Under the pieces are notes generated by a model. It saw only the letters and a list, made by a program, of their open reading frames with translations, searched no databases and was not told the origin of the DNA. A stretch of DNA of 33,935 bases from Clostridia bacterium (lineage in GTDB: Bacteria; Bacillota; Clostridia; RUG12999), in NCBI GenBank assembly GCA_022801925.1, contig JAAWTG010000032.1:1-33935 (forward strand), given 5' to 3'. Numbering within the stretch: the stretch's first letter is position 1; the number at the start of each line of letters is the position of its first letter. Both the position numbers and the translations under genes were made by a program. This document shows, in pieces, positions 31,844 to 33,935 of this stretch.

Positions 31844-33871
31844 ATGAAAAAGGGACTTAGCATGGCTTTAGCGTGTCTCATACTGCTGGGAAGCTTTGGT
31901 GCGGCGGCGCAAAACGAAACCTACAAAATCGGAACATGGGACGTGCCATATCAGCAGCAGGCAGCGGAGCAGCTGCAAGGACTGGGACTGATGTGGGGGA
32001 CGGAAAACGGCTTTGCGTTGGAGGAACCGGTCACACGTGAACAGGCGGCGACTATGGTAGTGCGTTTGATGGGCGAAAATGTGCAGCAGGCGGGAACCGA
32101 ATTTTATGAGAAAAGTTCGTTTACGGATATTTCCGGAAGTTGGGCGCGGAATTTGATTGCCTGTGCGGCAGAAAAAGGGTATATCAAAGGCGTGAGCGAA
32201 ACGGCGTTCGAGCCGGAACGCGGCGTGACGGGACAGGAATTTGCGACCATGCTGCTGCGCGCCTTCGGCTATGCGGCAGAACCGGATACTGCCTATGAAA
32301 TGGGCATTGCAGCGGGTATGCTGCTGAACAACTACAGCAAAGCGGCGGTGACACAGGCGGACTATGCGCTGATTCGCAGCGACATGGCGAATATCTGCAA
32401 CGGTGCGCTGCTGGCAAAAACCGCGGACGGCGAACCGGTACGGGATATGCTGATTGCAAAAGGCAAGTTTACGGAAGAACAGTGGAAAACGGTCATGACA
32501 CAGGACGAAACCTTGAAAAATACAGGTTTTACATGGAAACTGAACGCACAAATGCCGCAGGACGAAAACTATATGTTTTCACCGTTCAGCATCAAAATGG
32601 CGTTTGCCATGGCGGCAAACGGCGCGGCGGGAGAGACGCGGCAGGAGATTTTAGACGCGCTGGATATTGACGATTTGGACGCGTTCAACAAGCAGGCGGC
32701 GCAGGTGATGGAAACCTATAACGTGAAAGACGAACTGAAATTGCAGGTTGCCAATTCCATTTGGCGCAACACAGATAAAATGCAGGGACGTTCCTTTGCG
32801 CCCGATTACCAAAAGAAAATAAGTCAGTTCTATCAGGGAACCGCAGCAGATGTGACAAATCAAAATGCGGTGGACACGGTGAACAGTTGGGTGGAAGAGC
32901 ACACGAACGGTAAGATTGACAGCATTATTCAGAAAAGTGAATTTTGGACGCTGCTGGTGAACGCAGTCTATTTCAAAGGGACTTGGGCAAATCAATTTTC
33001 GGAGGGCGCGACGCGGCCGGATACCTTTGTGAGCCGTGACGGCAAAGAAACAGAAATAGATTTTATGCACGAAACAGGGTATATGGACTATTATGCGGAC
33101 GAGAATATGCAAATGGTGCGTCTGCCCTACAAGGGCGCGGATATCAGCATGTATATTGCTTTAACCGATCAGCCGAACGGCAATTTGGAGCAGGCAGCGG
33201 AACACATGAGCCGCAGCTATGTGGCGCTGTCGCTGCCGAAATTCCGTACAGAATTTTCTACAGACTTAAATGATATGATGAAAAACATCTGTGCTGCGAA
33301 AGCGCGAAAAGAAATCAGGCAGGGCCTATTGGTGGGCTCTGCATCTCTGGTGGCTGGGACACTTAGCTTTTACTTCGGGAAATTTTTCTCAGGACCGCTC
33401 CTGGAGGTATTAGACAATCTGGGCAAGAATTTTGTCTTTATATGCGTCAGTCTCTTTCTCATTCTAGGTGGTGCATACCTGCTGTTTCATGGCCTTCAAG
33501 GTTTGATCCATCTGAAATCCACCGACGTATGCAAGGCCATCCGCAGCCAACTCCGGCCAGAGGAAGAACATTTGACGGGAAAAGAAATGATTGCCTTGGT
33601 AGATCAGGATCTGACATATGCTCAGAAATACGCTAATGGGAAGATTCTGATTGGACGGGAGTGGCTGGTTGTTCCAAATTCAATGGGACAGCTTGTGGTC
33701 CGTTTAGAAAATATTAAGCAAATCGAGCGTCGGGGCAAGGACAGTACAGGGTTATATCTGAAATTCAACGATCAGCATGGACGCGGGCCTGTAACGGGAG
33801 AGCTTACGCCGGTCGAGGCAAATTCAATCGAATCTTATGTGCAGGGACGCATAGCTGATTTGAAAAATTAA
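31844..33871 (+). CDS. SLH-serpin, truncated and fused in frame to an unrelated membrane protein
   Basis: 675 aa as read. Residues 1-22 are a signal peptide (KKGLSMALACLILLGSFGAAA). About 50-190 are SLH-like repeats (PVTREQAATMVVRLMG; FTDISGSWARNLIACAAEKG). From about 220 a serpin begins: YMFSPFSIKMAFAMAANGAA, LLVNAVYFKGTWANQF, ALSLPKFRTEFSTDLNDMMK. It stops near residue 480, before the reactive-centre loop and final strands, so no inhibitor could be formed. The frame continues without a stop into two membrane helices (about 492-514 and 529-550) and a C-terminal domain with GREWLVVPNSMGQLVVRLENI that looks PH-like. AAAGGGGAC precedes the first ATG. Either a real recombination or an assembly joint. 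Confidence 0.75.
   Translation: MKKGLSMALACLILLGSFGAAAQNETYKIGTWDVPYQQQAAEQLQGLGLMWGTENGFALEEPVTREQAATMVVRLMGENVQQAGTEFYEKSSFTDISGSWARNLIACAAEKGYIKGVSETAFEPERGVTGQEFATMLLRAFGYAAEPDTAYEMGIAAGMLLNNYSKAAVTQADYALIRSDMANICNGALLAKTADGEPVRDMLIAKGKFTEEQWKTVMTQDETLKNTGFTWKLNAQMPQDENYMFSPFSIKMAFAMAANGAAGETRQEILDALDIDDLDAFNKQAAQVMETYNVKDELKLQVANSIWRNTDKMQGRSFAPDYQKKISQFYQGTAADVTNQNAVDTVNSWVEEHTNGKIDSIIQKSEFWTLLVNAVYFKGTWANQFSEGATRPDTFVSRDGKETEIDFMHETGYMDYYADENMQMVRLPYKGADISMYIALTDQPNGNLEQAAEHMSRSYVALSLPKFRTEFSTDLNDMMKNICAAKARKEIRQGLLVGSASLVAGTLSFYFGKFFSGPLLEVLDNLGKNFVFICVSLFLILGGAYLLFHGLQGLIHLKSTDVCKAIRSQLRPEEEHLTGKEMIALVDQDLTYAQKYANGKILIGREWLVVPNSMGQLVVRLENIKQIERRGKDSTGLYLKFNDQHGRGPVTGELTPVEANSIESYVQGRIADLKN
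33275..33300 (+). other. Junction between serpin and membrane-protein coding sequence
   Basis: Serpin-like coding ends with LNDMMKNI and the unrelated protein begins around CAAKARKEIRQG. The ATG pair at 33275-33280 could start the second protein but lacks a ribosome-binding site. Downstream wording also changes: CTC, GGA and mixed third bases become more frequent than in the AAA/GCG-rich serpin part. Confidence 0.55.
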
Positions 33872-33894
33872 ACCGCTATGGATGGGATAGACCT

Positions 33895-33935
33895 ATGGAT
33901 ATGGACAAAATGATGCAGCAGCTTAGTACCCACCC
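33895..33935 (+). CDS. Start of a further gene, cut by the window end
   Basis: ATG at 33895 opens MDMDKMMQQLSTHP up to the edge, 24 nt after the preceding stop. The upstream GATGGGATAG is a poor ribosome-binding site. Too short to identify. Confidence 0.3.
   Translation, partial: MDMDKMMQQLSTH

Overview
The window looks like chromosomal DNA of an anaerobic, fermentative member of the Clostridia (Bacillota). The pointers are pyruvate formate-lyase with its activase, a split transketolase, a T-box leader, Mini-RNase III and RecD2, S-layer-homology (SLH) surface proteins, and consensus promoters that often carry an extended TGG-TATAAT -10 box. All calls come from reading the sequence; no database search was run.

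Layout. 1-2600: an XRE regulator with its own consensus promoter, then an AAA-type ATPase with a nuclease-like C-terminus. 2609-4533: a compact island bounded by a 53-bp direct repeat of the 3' half of tRNA-Ser(CGA); it holds a voltage-gated K+ channel and a DUF3791-DUF3990-DUF3791 operon. 4484-4818: intact tRNA-Ser(CGA), preceded in the same transcription unit by an odd 72-nt tRNA-Ser-like element. 5130-9614: metG, tyrA, tatD and a TatD-linked radical SAM gene. 9653-11770: a T-box leader, probably phenylalanine-responsive, then phenylacetate-CoA ligase and a double-ACT protein. 12150-18163: two secreted proteases, M6-like and M16-SLH. 18380-19154: a 52-codon membrane peptide, a palindrome-rich stretch and tRNA-Ser(GGA). 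19169-23890: pflA and pflB (minus) and malic enzyme (plus). 24064-26077: tRNA-Leu(GAG), a duplicated tRNA 3' end, and a B12-binding/radical SAM protein. 26260-28146: split transketolase. 28260-31635: recD2-comF-mrnC operon. 31844-33935: an SLH-serpin gene cut off before its inhibitory loop and joined in frame to an unrelated membrane protein.

The most unusual signal is a family of four related elements (A 4889-5073, B 14504-14638, C 22195-22345, D 31662-31747). Each sits directly upstream of a gene (metG, M6 protease, pflB, recD2) in the same orientation relative to that gene. Each starts with a promoter, then a hairpin closed by GTGC/GCAC (or GCGC/GCGC) with a fixed AT bulge, then a conserved GAAAT-type box. 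Copy A also has 23-bp terminal inverted repeats. They may be mobile promoter/leader modules or a structured 5'-UTR RNA.

How the genes fit together: pflB/pflA, malic enzyme and transketolase serve central carbon flow. tyrA, the T-box, phenylacetate-CoA ligase and the ACT protein point to aromatic amino acid supply, including possible use of arylacetates. The M6, M16-SLH and SLH-serpin products make a surface proteolysis theme. The XRE gene and the DUF3791/DUF3990 operon look like parts of a toxin-antitoxin or defence-like module next to a tRNA integration site.
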